This document shows positions 31,911 through 44,642 of a stretch of DNA of 64,000 nt, piece after piece. The translations under genes and the position numbers were made by a program. This stretch comes from Diadophis punctatus similis. Lineage: Eukaryota; Chordata; Lepidosauria; Squamata; Dipsadidae. Where the stretch lies: assembly GCA_023053685.1 (NCBI GenBank), contig JALIGW010000142.1, positions 255,501 through 319,500 on the forward strand, read 5' to 3'. The notes beneath the pieces were generated by a model that saw only the letters and a program-made list of their open reading frames with translations, did no database searches and was not told the DNA's origin. Positions within the stretch are counted from its first letter, which is position 1. Each line of letters begins with the position of its first letter.

Positions 31911-32131
31911 CAGGAGTCTGCAACCTTAAACACTCAAACAGCCATTTGGACCCATTTCCCACAGAAAGCACCAGGAGCTACAAAACCTGGGTGGGTGTGG
32001 CTAACTCGATGTCACTCACTGCCACCCAGTCACATGACACCCCCAGCCACGCCTACCCAGGTTTTGTGGCTCCCAGTGTTTTATTTTCTGTGGGAAACAG
32101 GTGTCTGTGTCTGTGTCTGTGTCTGTGTCTG

Positions 32132-32183
<52 letters not shown>

Positions 32184-32362
32184 ATCTCATCTCATCTCAT
32201 CTCATCTCATTTCATCTCATCTCTCTCAGGCCAGGCGAGGAGTGACTGGAAGGGGAGGGTGAGGGGCGGGGCCAGACAGTGGTGGGTTCAGCCGACAGGG
32301 AGCCACAGCAGGGGGACAAAAGAGCCACATACGGCTCTGGAGCTGCGGGTTGCCAACACCCG
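31911..32362. mobile_element. hAT element (GTCGGCAACC family) with (GTCT)n expansion
   Basis: The 452-bp element starts caggagtctgcaaccttaaa and ends gctgcgggttgccaacacccg. Exact TSDs GTCTAAAT lie at 31903-31910 and 32363-32370. It contains a (GTGTCT)/(GTCT)n and (CTCAT)n microsatellite at about 32100-32225. A partial inverted copy of the left half (gctacaaaacctgggtggg versus acccaggttttgtggctcc) makes it foldback-like. Confidence 0.88.
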
Positions 32363-32370
32363 GTCTAAAT

Positions 32371-32663
32371 TAATTCAACCTTTGACACTTTCTCAAATGT
32401 ATCCGTGCCATGGTATGTCTTTTCCAAAGCTGTTGTGTTGATGAATCATACAGTTATATTTTTTTTGTAATTAAACTGGGGAGAAAATCTTTATGCTTCA
32501 ATGGATAGGTCTGGTCTGTACTCCTACAGAAATCCTACTGTAACTTTCCATGTAGATGAAGCTGCAAGTCAGAAAGCCATTTCAGATTTCAGTGGTGAAA
32601 TCCACTGAAGACCTAGCAAGGAAGAGAATGCAGTGCTTTCAAAACCGCATGCTAAACGAGTGA
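32371..32663. other. Low-copy DNA
   Basis: Nothing recognised. Confidence 0.4.
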
Positions 32664-32671
32664 CATATTTT

Positions 32672-33223
32672 CAGGGGCGGGTTCCTAATTTTTTTACTAC
32701 CACTCTGTGGGCGTGGTTTATTGTGTGGGTGTGGCTTGCCAGCCATGTGACCGGGTGGGCATGGCTTGCCGGCCATGTGACCGGGTGGGCGTGGCTTCTC
32801 GGACTGCTGAAGGGAGGGGAACTGAGATAGGTCCTGCCGCCCATTCCCCCTCCCCTCAGCAGCTCGAGAAGCCTCAAACGTGCGAAAATGCCTAGGATCA
32901 TCACTGCGCATTCGTGGCTTCTCGGACTGCTGAAGGGAGGGGAATGGAGATAGCTCCTGCCGCCCATTCTTTCAGCGTCTCACATGCTCCCTCAGCCATC
33001 CTCCCCTGATTGGACTCACTGTGGGGTAGGAAGGCAGCACATGCACAGTGCCGGAAGCTCGGCTTCTGGGCATGCGCAGAAGAATTTTTTAAAAAAATTA
33101 AAAAAGAAATTTAAAAATGGCAGCGCCCAGGCACTGGCAACCGACCGCACCGGTACTGTGACATCACCAGTGGGCCGCTACCGGTGCTATAGAGTGGACC
33201 GCACTGGTAGGAACCCACCACTG
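32672..33223. mobile_element. hAT element (GGTGGGTTCC family) with internal repeats
   Basis: The element starts caggggcgggttcctaat and ends taggaacccaccactg. TSDs CATATTTT are exact at 32664-32671 and 33224-33231. A ~75-bp block (ttctcggactgctgaaggga) occurs twice inside, at about 32795 and 32925. Confidence 0.88.
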
Positions 33224-33231
33224 CATATTTT

Positions 33232-34200
33232 AGGAGCATGTGTGATGAATGTTTCTTTACATTTGGAATCCTCATAAGAAGCATAGAAAATGGCATTTAA
33301 TCTAAACACAAAGGGGCCCTCCTCCTCCCCACCTTTTATACTCTAATATGGAAATCAACCTGATTATAGGTAACAATGGTGATATTGAGACAGAGTTAAA
33401 GAGCCAGAAGCAGAGTGATGGATAATCACATATGTATAGAAACCCTGCCTTCCATATTTATTTATCTAGGCTCAATTTAGGGTATTAATGTTATCCTTTC
33501 GAGCTCAGATCAAAATTAATTCAGGCTATCTGAGGTCTGCCTTTGTTATGGTGAACTGCCCAGACATTAAGATTAGTAGAAAAAGTCCTTCTAAAGAAAG
33601 GCTCTCTTTCTACATAGTCCGCACATTCTGTGTGCATTTCTTCTGTAACTGAATTGAGCTTCCATTCTCTCCACTTTTTTTTAAAGGCATCAATTCATCT
33701 CTCTTTAGTAGAGCCCTTTGAATGATTTTTATGATTATGCTTAATGTGTCATAATTATGTCTTCTGTTTTTAGAACTTTCTTTATGCAATTGTTGTTAGT
33801 TGACCAGAATACTCTACTCAAATAAACTGAAAACTCAAATCTGCCAAGGAAATGGAATCACTGCCAAATCTGATCTTGTCACAAAGCATCTCCAGTTTTA
33901 TCTGTGGACAGAAAAACAGAGAAAACAATGTCACCGATAGGCTCTGACAATGGGCACTTCCACACTGCCACTATTGCTACTTCCCAATTTCTCAAAAGCA
34001 GGTTAAACATCTACCAGACTTCTTCAACGGCTGAAAACAAGGAGCAAAGTCCTTCATTTCATCACTGCTCCAGATCCTAGACTCAAGAAATAGAAATCCC
34101 CTCACATCCACATTATTAAACAAAATGAAATAATTTATTGCATACACCATGTCCATATCTAGGTTGCATGGATTTGGTAACACACACATGTACACACAGA
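33232..34200. other. Low-copy DNA, possible conserved non-coding element
   Basis: About 970 bp without repeat signatures. The part 33440-33830 has even composition and homeodomain-type words (aaaattaattcagg, tgtcataattatg). No exon is supported. Confidence 0.35.
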
Positions 34201-34206
34201 GTTCTT

Positions 34207-34450
34207 ATGAGCCGAGGTGGCGCAGCGGTTAGAGCGCAGTACTGCAGGCTACTTTAGCTGACTGTGATCCCCAGGTCAGTGATTCAAATCTCACCGGTTC
34301 AAGGTTGACTCAGCCTTCCATCCTTCCTAGGTGGGTAAAATGAGGACCCAGATTGTTGGGGGCAATGTAAATATTCATTGTTTACTGGTGTAAACCGCTT
34401 AGAGAGTGCTTGCACTGTGAGGCGGTATATAAATCTCACTAATAAATAAA
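34207..34450 (+). mobile_element. tRNA-derived SINE with (AAAT)n tail
   Basis: Well-preserved head gagccgaggtggcgcagcgg and B-box-like ggttcaaggt. The 3' end gaggcggtatataaatctca then (aataa)n differs from the GCTATT tail of other copies, so there are at least two subfamilies. The copy at 39522-39778 is the same subtype. Confidence 0.88.
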
Positions 34451-35456
34451 TATAATCTTGAACAATTGTTTCCTTGAGCAATTTGCTATGATATGGAAGT
34501 AGAAGGCAGGATAAAGAATTATGTCCTACAAATGGTTAAATAGACTCTCACAAGCTTCACTGAGTTAGTGTTTCAAAGAAAATAGAGGTTTTGGCCCACA
34601 TTTAAGTATACCACATCCAAACCAAAAACGGACCAACTTGATTTTTTTAAAAAGCAATATTGGGGGGATCGTAGGAGAACCAATTTGTTTTCAAACTGAT
34701 GCTCTTACACTCTTGAGCCTCAAAATGAGGAGACAATTTCGACTTCTGCTGCTGGGTTTGGATTTTTGCAACTCGTAGAAAGGAAGTTGCTGCGAAGAGT
34801 GGCAGCTAGACATCTTCTGTGTAAGAGAGAAAAACGGGAGAAAATGGAAAATAAGGGGCATTCTTAGGAAGGGAGAAAAGGAAAATCTGTCAGATTTTTT
34901 TTTCCTTAGAAAAATTCCTTTGGCAAAATGTTGGCTTCTCCAGCCAGAATTGCCTGTTTGTGGAAAATTATGCATGTAGGGTTAGAATTACTTGAAATGT
35001 TTTCACTTCAGAGTAGATTGTTTTTAAAGCTTGCATAATCTTGGGATGAATTGTGCCACTTTTATATAGATCAGCCTGCCCCTACTTCTCTACTTTCCAA
35101 AATCAGTTTGGACTACAGCTCCCAGAATTATCAGCAAATATAGCTCTTGCATTTATTAGCTTGGGATTCTACTAAACATAATTCCCCAAAAAGTGAAGGA
35201 CTACAAATTGAAGATGGCTGATACATGCAGTAAAACAATATGTCACAACACGTGCATGAGTCTTTAGCCATGATAATGAAATAATTAAAATACAGCTTTT
35301 ACAAGAACAAGATTTAGCAGAGGAAGACAACGTCAATGGTCTCTCTGGATGCATCATGATAATTATCTGATGTTGAAGAAAAAAGGAATTTTGGTCTGAT
35401 CCAAAAGAGATTATTTTTCTTTTTTTCCTGAATGCAGGAAGCTAATCTAGTCCTCC
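34451..35456. other. Low-copy DNA
   Basis: No recognised elements in about 1 kb. Confidence 0.4.
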
Positions 35457-35464
35457 ATCTACGT

Positions 35465-35595
35465 CAGAGGTGGCCAAACTATGGCTCTTTGAGGACCTGT
35501 GGACTTCAACTCCCAGAATGCATGCATGGCTGGCTCAGGAATTCTGGGAGTTGAAGTTCACAAGTCCTCAAAGAGCCATAGTTTGGCCACCCCTG
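35465..35595. mobile_element. Palindromic hAT MITE
   Basis: The 131-bp element starts cagaggtggccaaactatgg and ends ccatagtttggccacccctg. Exact TSDs ATCTACGT lie at 35457-35464 and 35596-35603. The arms pair along almost the whole length. Confidence 0.92.
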
Positions 35596-35603
35596 ATCTA
35601 CGT

Positions 35604-36560
35604 GTTTTACGTTCAGAAGATGGCTTGTCTTTTTCCTGAAAGAAAAATACATTGTCCTGAAAATTGGGAAATTTGAATCATACTTCTGGAGAACAAATGT
35701 GCTTCAGCCAGAGCCCCTTCTGTTCTTCCCTCGCCTCCTCAGCACTGAGTCACAGTAAGATCCTGTAGCTTTCTCTACAAATTGGTTTGTTTTGGCTGGA
35801 ACTGGATGGACCCATATGTTACCACCTGCTGCAAGTCCTCAACTTTACAACAGCTTGGTGTGTGTGTGTTTTTTTTTTTTCAGAACAATTTGTTCAGTGG
35901 AGAAGGTAGAACTCACGGTGAGGGTGGAATGTGTTCCTCCTTCTAGATAAATAACTGTTAAGCATGTCTAAGAAGCAGAAGTAAATTCAATACCCACCGG
36001 AGGCTCTGTGGTAAAGTTGCGAAATGATTGCCTTGGTCATTTTAATGGGCCTTCCTTTCCTGTCTGCCACTAATAGTTCATTGATTCTGTTACCCAGAAA
36101 CCAAAAGGATGTGTCTTCACTTCTGAGGTAGTGGGGCATATTGTTCTCTGAAGGTTTTATGGCTTGGGAGGGATGTAACCTTTATTTACAGGTCCTGGCC
36201 AAGTGACTGTTTCTCACTGAAACCCAGTATGCCACATTGTTATGAGGGTGACATGCTACTTGGAACTTTTTGAAAGAATTATGTAATATAAACAAAATGA
36301 AGACACTGAACCAAATAAAGGTAGAGATTGGTATACGCAGGACCATTCATTTTATACAAAAGAAACTTCTGAAATAAGATACAGTGATGATGAATGTCCA
36401 CAATGAAGGATATATTATACTGAAGCATATATGCTATTATTACTAGCAATGATAATTATTGCTTTCCTTTGAAGCAAAAGGGCATTAATAGTTTAAGGGG
36501 AATATCCTGAAAACAAGAAGAGATGTGATTGGATTCATATATTGTTTTACTGTTAAGAAC
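35604..36560. other. Low-copy DNA
   Basis: Nothing recognised in about 950 bp. Confidence 0.4.
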
Positions 36561-36564
36561 ATTT

Positions 36565-36645
36565 AGATTTTAGATTTATTATTAGAGTTGGAAGGGACCT
36601 TGTAGGTCATCTAGTCCAACCCCCTGCTCAAGCAGGAGTTCCTAC
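36565..36645 (-). mobile_element. CR1 3' terminal fragment
   Basis: The words gagttggaagggaccttgta and ggtcatctagtccaacccc are the complement of the CR1 3' end, almost identical to 5170-5245. Confidence 0.8.
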
Positions 36646-37015
36646 ATCATTTGAGACAGATGGCAGTCCAGTCTCCATTGGCAGAGGAAGAATATGCAAC
36701 TACATCAGACCTTAATGTTTTCTTGTAGCGGTATGTCACAGGGCTTGTGCCTGACTCTGAATTAATATAACCACTATGTATTCTGCTGTTCTGAGAATGC
36801 AATTAAATTAGTTTTGCTGGTAGGCATGTAATAATAATTATTGCAACATTTCAAGAATTCAAGAAGCTTGGGATAATCCTAAATTCACATTTTCTTTGGA
36901 AAATCAGTGGGTCACAAATATGCAGTTTCAGTGCATGATGGTAAAAGATGGCTGCTACCACTTGAGACAGAATGCAATGGAGCTGCTTTTGGGGAGGAGA
37001 GGGGGAGGAAGGAGG

Positions 37016-37100
37016 AGGAGGAGGAAGGAAGGAAGGAAGGAAGGAAGGAAGGAAGGAAGGAAGGAAGGAAGGAAGGAAGGAAGGAAGGAAGGAAGGAAGG
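37016..37100. repeat. (GGAA)n microsatellite
   Basis: About 19 GGAA units with a G-rich lead-in. Confidence 0.97.
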
Positions 37101-37689
37101 GTAAAAAAAAAGCAGGACATTCTGAAAGAAAGGAATAATTTAAATTACAACCCTGAAAGTACATAATACAGATATCTGTCTTCTTTTCTGTTTCTGGATT
37201 TGTACACAATGCTAACCCACAGTTTTCTTAAGCAGGATTGATTTATTAAACTGTAATTGATTAGGTTTACTACTATTTTATTAATACTACTTTGTGAACT
37301 ATGGCTAAGATTTCACAACATGTTAAGACAAAAACAGATAAATCATATCATGGCTCTTTGTGATGGATGAACCTCACATTCATCTGTGCACCACATGTGA
37401 AGCGATGAGTAAAATCAGACATATTATAAAAAACTACAAGTAGAATGTAATTTCAAGAGAGTCTGAGAAGTTCAAGGCATCAAGTGCCATTCATTCTATC
37501 AATTGTGAATTGCCTTCATGGTGATGCAAAAATCAAAACAATAGGAAAAATGAATTATATGCATTATAAAAGCATGAAAGAGACAATCTGGAAAAGCTAT
37601 AGTATAGTAATAACAAAGATTTATAGTAAAAACAGGCAGCAATAATATTTGTTAAGACTTGTGATGGTATAATATGTTGATTTTTCCAG
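37101..37689. other. Low-copy DNA
   Basis: Nothing recognised. Confidence 0.4.
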
Positions 37690-38245
37690 CTAGCTAACCT
37701 AACTTTAATATTTATTTATTTATAAGATTTATTCTTGTTGCAATCAGCAAGACTCTCAATAATTTACAGTATATTTATTAAAAGTACAATAAAACAAAAC
37801 AGGTCAAACAAAATGAAAGGCAAATATGCAATACTTTAAAATATCCACGACAAACAAATGAAACAATTTTTTATTCAAGTCAATTATCCCCATATAAACA
37901 ATTACAAAACCAATAAAACTGATTGCGATGTTTCACGCCCCACAACTCTCTATTTTTAACAACTTGCACAAAGCTAACATCATGAGAGCTGATCACATTT
38001 TGGGGTGGGCTATTCCACAATGCACAAACCAAAACGAAAAAGCAATGCCTGCATGCTTCTGTCCCCTCACTTTACACAAATGGGGAACAACTAAAAGTTC
38101 TCCTGAGATGGATCAGTGAAGCAGGTTGCAACCATGGAGCAAAGGTCTTCTAAGTAGTTTAGTGTCGAGTAATGTAGGGCTTTAAAGATTAAAAATAACA
38201 CTTTGAATTGCACTCAGAAGCCCATGGGAAGACGTTTTTCTAGAA
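37690..38245. mobile_element. Possible old LINE fragment
   Basis: The segment gtaatgtagggctttaaag then ataacactttgaattgcac resembles a widespread amniote LINE region of L2 type. The rest is diverged, and no frame remains open. The call is weak. Confidence 0.3.
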
Positions 38246-38339
38246 AAGTCATGAAGAAGGTGTACATTGCAAAGCATTTACACTCCAGGTAGGGCCTAAA
38301 ATTCTACTACTGCAATTTTTCAACACAATAACAAAATTG

Positions 38340-38660
38340 ATAGATTTTGATTGACTACGTTGCCATCAAATCGTTTGTGTCAAGCACAGGGGAAATCAGG
38401 AGATCCAAGCAGTTCAAATGAGTATAAAGATTTATTGCAAGCTTAAGCTCTCTACAAAAATCTGACCAACTAGTGGTTAAGGGAAATGAGCGGGAGATAA
38501 GAGAGGCATTCAAGGTGGGCTGGACTTAGACCTTTTGTGGGCGCACAGGGACTCATGACTTATGATGCGCTTGATCCTTTCCTCAGGCTCAGCCTGTTCA
38601 TCTCCTGTAGTTTGTGGCTCCTAACGACCATATAGATAGATTTTCTCCATGAAGTATAAA
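38340..38660. mobile_element. BovB-like fragment split by an insertion
   Basis: The ends (gactacgttgccatcaaatc at 38355 and tcctaacgaccatatagatag at 38621) read like one BovB 3' region broken by about 235 bp (38382-38617). The inserted DNA was not identified and may be a solo LTR, since it starts tgtcaagcac; this is a guess. Confidence 0.35.
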
Positions 38661-38941
38661 ATGGGAATACAAAAGTAACATAAAAAGGATATGCAGCTCA
38701 TGGACGATTTCACCTCAAAATAGTGGGACCAACCGACCTCAACAGGCTATTTCTGTTGGTAATAGCTTCTGTCCATGTTCTGTGCATAGGCAAAAACTGC
38801 TATTAGAATAACTTTATTATCACTTTGAATGTACACTAGTCGGCATACATTAAAATGAAATTTCATTGCACACAGCTATTAAGCAAAGAAAAGCATTACA
38901 GACACTCTACTTTGTGAAGAAACTTCAAGAGGTACTCCAGT

Positions 38942-38945
<4 letters not shown>

Positions 38946-38998
<53 letters not shown>
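38946..38998. repeat. (AC)n microsatellite
   Basis: About 26 AC units. Confidence 0.97.
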
Positions 38999-38999
<1 letters not shown>

Positions 39000-39002
<3 letters not shown>

Positions 39003-39520
39003 AACATACACACAACGGTTAGGTTGATTATGGATTTTAATGTATCATTACTGCAGCTAGTCAATTGTTGTAAGTGACCAGGATCCTGAATGAATTCAGC
39101 TATATATAAAAGTATTCAATTGGTCAATCTCCAACCAATCATCTCTTGTATCAAAATATCACTGTAAGTCCAGCTGAACATTTCTCCTGTTTAGTTTCTG
39201 GCATAAATTGTTTACTTAAGGGGATAAAGCTATTACAGCCTTCAAACCAAACCTTACCATTGTTGAAAAAGATCCAGATAACCATTATATTTTCACATAT
39301 TGTTTTGGTTACAGTAGGATGAATAAAAGAAATATTTCAAAACAGTATTATGTAAACAAAGACTGTATTTCATTTTCTATGGTTTTTTTGGTCATGCAAA
39401 ATTCATTATTTATGAATGCCTAGACAACCACGAGGTTCATGAATATGAATATGCCCAAGAATGCCAAGAGCGCATTGAATTTCCTGTCCTAGCTTATTTT
39501 CTCCAAAATCTCCAAAAATT
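39000..39520. other. Low-copy DNA
   Basis: Nothing recognised. Confidence 0.4.
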
Positions 39521-39521
39521 A

Positions 39522-39778
39522 AGAGCTGAGGTGGCGCAGCGGTTAGAGAGCAGTACTGCAGGCTACTTTAGCTGACTATGATCATTTGAGTTCAGCTGTT
39601 CAAATCTCACCAGCTCAGGATTGATTCAGCCTTCCATCTTTCCGAGGTAGGTAAAATGAGGGGCAATTGCCCATGGGGGCAATGTAAATATATACATTGC
39701 TTAATGGTGTAAACCGCTTAGAGAGTGCTTGCACTATGAGGCGGTATATACTGTAAATCTCACTAATAAATAAATAAA
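39522..39778 (+). mobile_element. tRNA-derived SINE with (AAAT)n tail
   Basis: Head gagctgaggtggcgcagcgg, body gcttagagagtgcttgcact, and tail ctcactaataaataaataaa. Closely related to 34207-34450. Confidence 0.85.
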
Positions 39779-40025
39779 TCTATAAATTCATTGCTTTAGA
39801 TCACCAAAAAAAATAGAATATTTTTCTTCAAATCTAGGTAGCCATTCACATGAAATGAAGTACAAAGCTTTCTTGAGCAAGTGACTATTTTGAGAAGAAC
39901 TGCTTTTACTCCTTAGTGTATTCCTAAACAAAATGGGGACACTCCAATATTTATGTTATGCACTTGGAGCTTGATGAACACATGATAATAGGTGTCCAAA
40001 TAAGATGAGCATCCACTGTCCCTTA

Positions 40026-40612
40026 AATGAGCCTTGGTGGTGCAGTAGTTAGAATGCAGTATTGCTGGCAAACTCTGCCCACAGCTTGAAGTTCGATCCT
40101 GACTGGCTAAAGGTTGACTCATCCTTCCATTCTTCTGAGGTCAGTAAAATGAGGACCCAGATTGTTAGGGGCAATATGCTGACATTTTTAAACCGCTCAG
40201 AAAGGGTTGTAAAGCACTCTGGAGTGGTATATAAGTCTAAATCAGGGGTCAGCAACCCGCGGCTCTAGAGCCACATGTGGCTCTTTCATCCCTCTGCTGC
40301 GGCTCCCTGTCGCTCAAAATATGTGTCACAACTGCCAATGTGTGACACCCACTGACACGCAATTTATTAAACTTTTGACCCCTGGTAGGCCAACCATGGA
40401 TAAATCCAAGGGGGGAAAAGTTTCAGAAGAAAACAGAATCTTTAATTTAACTATATATGCTAGTTTTGTGGCCGCTCAGGAAATAGTCAGGCAAGGGAAG
40501 AGTTTTGTGGCTCCCGGTGTTTTCTTTTCTGTGGGAAATGGGTCCAAATGGCTATCTGAGTGTTTAAGATTCCTGACCCCTGGTCTAAATGCTATTGCTA
40601 TTGCTATAATCA
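40026..40612 (+). mobile_element. tRNA-derived SINE split by a hAT element
   Basis: The SINE begins gagccttggtggtgcagtag and runs to ataagtctaaat at 40242. It resumes as gctattgctattgct at 40591-40605. The hAT element 40243-40582 and its TSD lie between. Confidence 0.85.
40243..40582. mobile_element. hAT element (GTCGGCAACC family)
   Basis: The element starts caggggtcagcaacccgcgg and ends agattcctgacccctg. Exact TSDs GTCTAAAT at 40235-40242 and 40583-40590 derive from the SINE 3' end. It shares terminal and internal words with 31911-32362, such as ttttgtggctcccggtgtt. Confidence 0.9.
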
Positions 40613-41485
40613 CTTCAAACTAAATTATTACCTTATTATATTACTATTAACTGGGAGATTATAACTATTTTTGTGGTGTGTAAGAACTTAGTTTATAAAT
40701 AAATGAGTTTACCTCTCCATCTTACCCAACACAATGTTCAGGAAAAAGAAAAATATTGAAATGATTATATGGGAATCCTGAATTTATCCTACTTTTGAAA
40801 TCATCAAGATGTGTGTGTTTCAGTTTATGATCATCTATGTAGTCATCTGCAGCCTTATCACCCACTTTTTAATCTTCAGGTACATACTGGACCATTTCTG
40901 CACTATCAGTTTATTATTCTGCATTATCAATGGGTGTCATGCAACCATGATTGTATTATGCAGTATACAATAATGCAGACTGCCTTTATAGCACTTCAAC
41001 CCTGACTAGATGATGCTATGAAGATGTGTTAAACATTAATGTGGAAATTATCTAGGAAAAAACAAGACAGGTTAATTCCTCACTTTGGCTCCTGTTCAGC
41101 TTAGAAAGAATAGCCAGCCAGGGGAGCTACAAAATGAAACACAAATATGTAATAAAATGCAACAAACTGGTTACTTTTCAGTGATAAAAAGATGTGAGGG
41201 AGGTCGGCAGTTTCTAAATTTGATATATAAATAAAATAAGCTCAAAAATAGTGTGAATATATCCAAAAGCTATTTGTTGTGCAAGAGGTAAATAAACAGA
41301 AATACTTTTTTTCAGGATAATATGTAGTTGAGAAACTAGAGGAAATTTTTTGGCACAATACTGAACTGTTAAGCCCTTTCACTCAGATTTAGGTCCTTTA
41401 GTGTGATACTGTAGATGCCATTTCCTGCACGCACGCACACACAAAAAGGTTCAGTGCATCATGATTTCCCAGTTAGCTTACTATT
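40613..41485. other. Low-copy DNA
   Basis: Nothing recognised. Confidence 0.4.
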
Positions 41486-41489
41486 ATGA

Positions 41490-41560
41490 ATGAGTGGATG
41501 GATGGATGGATGGATGGATGGATGGATGGATGGATGGATGGATGGATGGATGGATGGACT
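41490..41560. repeat. (GGAT)n microsatellite
   Basis: About 17 GGAT units. Confidence 0.97.
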
Positions 41561-41584
41561 GATGGAGACAATATTACTCTGTCT

Positions 41585-42030
41585 AAATGTCTATGGAGAT
41601 TCTCAGTAATCCAGATCATTGTTGTCCCAAAGGTGCTTTTTCAAAAGGAACTGGACTTTCTTGTTTTTTTCCTTTGAAGACGTCTCAAAGCACAGAGCAA
41701 TAGCAATAGCACTTAGACTTATATACCGCTTCATAGTGCTTTACAGCCCTCTCTAAGCGGTTTACAGAGTTCAGCATATTGCCCCCAACAATCTGGGTCC
41801 TCATTTTACCAACCTCAGAAGGATGAAAGGCTGAGTCAACCTTGAGCCTGGTGAGATTTGAACAGCTGAACTGCTGAACTAGCAGTCAGCTGGAGTAGCC
41901 TGCAGTAGCTGCATTTAACCACTGCGCCACCTCGGCTCCTAAGAGCTGAAGAAGCTTCTTGGATGAGAAGCAAAACGTCTTCAAAGAAAAAACAGAAAGT
42001 TCAGTTGCCTCTTGAAATAGCACGTTTGGG
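41585..42030. mobile_element. Penelope-like element, inverted arms with SINE between (candidate)
   Basis: The left arm (gtctatggagattctcagta, cccaaaggtgc, ggaactggactttcttg) and the right arm (agagctgaagaagcttcttg, gatgagaagcaaaacgtctt, gttcagttgcctcttg) are inverted relative to one another. The minus-strand SINE 41703-41940 sits exactly between the arms. The same arm pairing is seen at 21955-22440. Confidence 0.5.
41703..41940 (-). mobile_element. tRNA-derived SINE
   Basis: The complement reads from ggagccgaggtggcgcagtgg near 41940 to gctattgctattgct near 41703. The element is complete at both ends. Confidence 0.85.
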
Positions 42031-42055
42031 ATTACACTGTCTATATAATAATATA

Positions 42056-42304
<249 letters not shown>

Positions 42305-43570
42305 TACAGTACAAGTAGATCTTGCTTCCATCCATATCATACAGGAGCAAGTCCCAAACTGCTTCAGTCATTTAATTATGTGTCCAAGCATAATGGAATC
42401 ATGTGTGATCAATTCTAGATTAAATCGTAGTTCCCTTAAGTCTCAAGATGCTGACTTTATATCCCACAAATTATCTCACTAATTCAGGTGGAATTTAAAA
42501 TAGGGTAGATTAATTGTACAAAACAGGACAGCTTTTATTTTTTGCATTTTAGAATATAAAGTAATAAAATCAAACTTTATTCAGACTAATAATTTGCAAA
42601 GCGGGGAGGCAGAGAGTATTAATTCATACTGCTATAAACAATGTGATTCACGACTTGAGCCTTCTGGAATTGTTTTCTTAAATATAATCTTGATGTTACC
42701 CCGCATAAAACAATTAAATAAGAAGTGCTTCGATAAATTTGCATAATGCATTTTAATTGACATGGTGGGATTTCAGACGTAGCAATACTTAAACTTGTTA
42801 ATTTCAGCCTCAAAAACCATCAGCTTTATGATGGTGTGTAGATTTGAACCCAGCTTTCTCAGGGCCATGTTAAACGGTATCTTTCAATGGTATCTTTCAT
42901 GTCTGGTTATTTTAAATATCTTCAAAACTTGCTTTAAAAAAAAAAGAGCTTCGCTGAATTTCTGAATCAGATATAGATGCATTATCTATTTGAGAAAGGA
43001 AGAGGAAAGTTCTTTCTGGGAAACTTCAATTATAAATCCCAGTGCTGGGCTTTGATATGAATACGGAAATTGCTTTCTCCATTTAGCTATGGCCTTTCCC
43101 CTTTGCATCAATTCCACAGAAAAGGGAGGGGGAGGAGGGGGAGAGGAAGGAAGGCTCATTTTATTTAAACAGGAAACAAATGAAGGCCATTTGGGTTCCT
43201 GGAAATATTAAAATAAATATTGAGGCAGCCGCTGAAAGCACAAGGTTTTCTGGATGTATTATAACTAGCTTTTCAGATGCTGTGACTTAATTCTTTAGGT
43301 CGACTCTTAGTTATATCAGCGATGAAGATGTAAGGAAGGGATTTCAAGTACAGATGAGCAATTTCCCCCCCCCTCCTCTGCTTTGACCTTGAAATGAATA
43401 TTGAAAGGCGGTAGGTTGTATTAAAAGTTGCATGTCAGCTATTTAACTCTTGCAAACAGGGTAGGAAGCTCGTTTTATTTTATTTTTTTCAGACATAATG
43501 GGTGACGTTGTTTTCTTAGCCCGATACAGGACAACTCCCTATATTGTGTTTTAGAATAAGTGCGTGGCAA
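42305..43570. other. Low-copy DNA, possible conserved non-coding element
   Basis: About 1.25 kb without repeat signatures. The segment 42950-43330 is of even composition, purine-rich in part, and resembles conserved non-coding DNA. No exon supported. Confidence 0.35.
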
Positions 43571-43574
43571 TATA

Positions 43575-43960
43575 AAGCCAGACCTTGATTTACGACCACA
43601 ATTGAGCCCAAAATTTGTTAAGACATTTGTTAAGTGAGTTTTGCCCCATTTTATGACTTTTCTTGCCAGAGTTGTTAAGTGAATCACTGCAGTTGTTAAA
43701 TTAGTTACAAAGATGTAAGTGAATCTGGCTTCTCCATTCACTTTGCTTGTCAGAAGTTCGCAAAAGACGAATCACGTGACCCCAGGACACTGCAACCGTC
43801 ATAAATATGAGTCAGTTGCCAAGCGTCTGAATTTTGATCACACGACCATGGGGATGCTGCAGCAGTTGTAAGTGTGAAAAACAGTCATGTCACTTTTTCA
43901 GTGATGTTATAACCTTGAATGGTCCCTAAACAAACTGTTATAAGTCGAAACCTACCTCTG
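43575..43960. mobile_element. Tigger-like non-autonomous DNA transposon
   Basis: The body (cccattttatgacttttct, ttgccagagttgttaagtga) matches the copies at 15900 and, in complement, at 1 and 56340. Terminal repeats gaccttgatttacgaccac and gttataagtcgaaacctacc are diverged, so the copy is older. Confidence 0.75.
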
Positions 43961-44216
43961 TTCAGGCAAAAGCAAGATTCAAATAAAGATTGAACTAGAG
44001 ATTCTATCATGGTTCTTGAGTCAAACTCAGAAACAAACATCTTATCCTCATCCTTCAGAGGATAATCAGAACTGCAGAAAAAACAATTACTGCAAACCTG
44101 CCTTCCATCGTGTACATTGCACGAGTCAAAAAGAGGGCCGTGAAAATATTTACTGACCCCTCGCATCCTGGACATAAATTATTTCAACTCCTACCCTCAA
44201 AAACGACGCTATAGAG

Positions 44217-44642
44217 CAGTGATGGCGAACCTTTTTCCCCTCGGGTGCTGAAAACGAGTGTGCGCGCGTTGTCACACACGTAAGAGTGCCCACACCCATA
44301 ATTCAATGCCTGGGGAGGGTGAAAACAGCCTCTCCCGCCCCCGCAGATGCCCTCTGGAGGCCGGAAATGGCCCATTTCCTGACTTCCGGTGGGCTTGGTA
44401 GGCCCATTTTTCGCCCTCCCCAGGCTCCAGAGGCTTCCCTGGAGCCTGGGGAGGGCAAAAACACCCCCTCAGAGGCCCTCTGGAAACCTAAAATGCCCTC
44501 ACAGAGCCTCCACACGAGCCAAAAATCAGCTGGCCGGCACACACATGCATGCTGGAGTTGACCTAGGGCAACGGCTCGCGTGCCGGCAGATATGGCTCCG
44601 CGTGCCACCTGTGGCACGCGTGCCATAGGTTCTCCATCACTG
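44217..44642. mobile_element. Non-autonomous hAT element inside CR1
   Basis: The element starts CAGTGATGGCGAACC and ends GGTTCTCCATCACTG. Exact TSDs CTATAGAG lie at 44209-44216 and 44643-44650 and are part of the CR1 sequence. It is a 426-bp deletion relative of 370-1097, sharing aggccctctggaaacc-type and ccccaggctccagagg blocks. Confidence 0.92.

Noticed and set aside
38382..38617. Solo LTR
   Set aside because: Only the TG start and an AT-rich segment hint at it; no CA end, TSD or second LTR was found.
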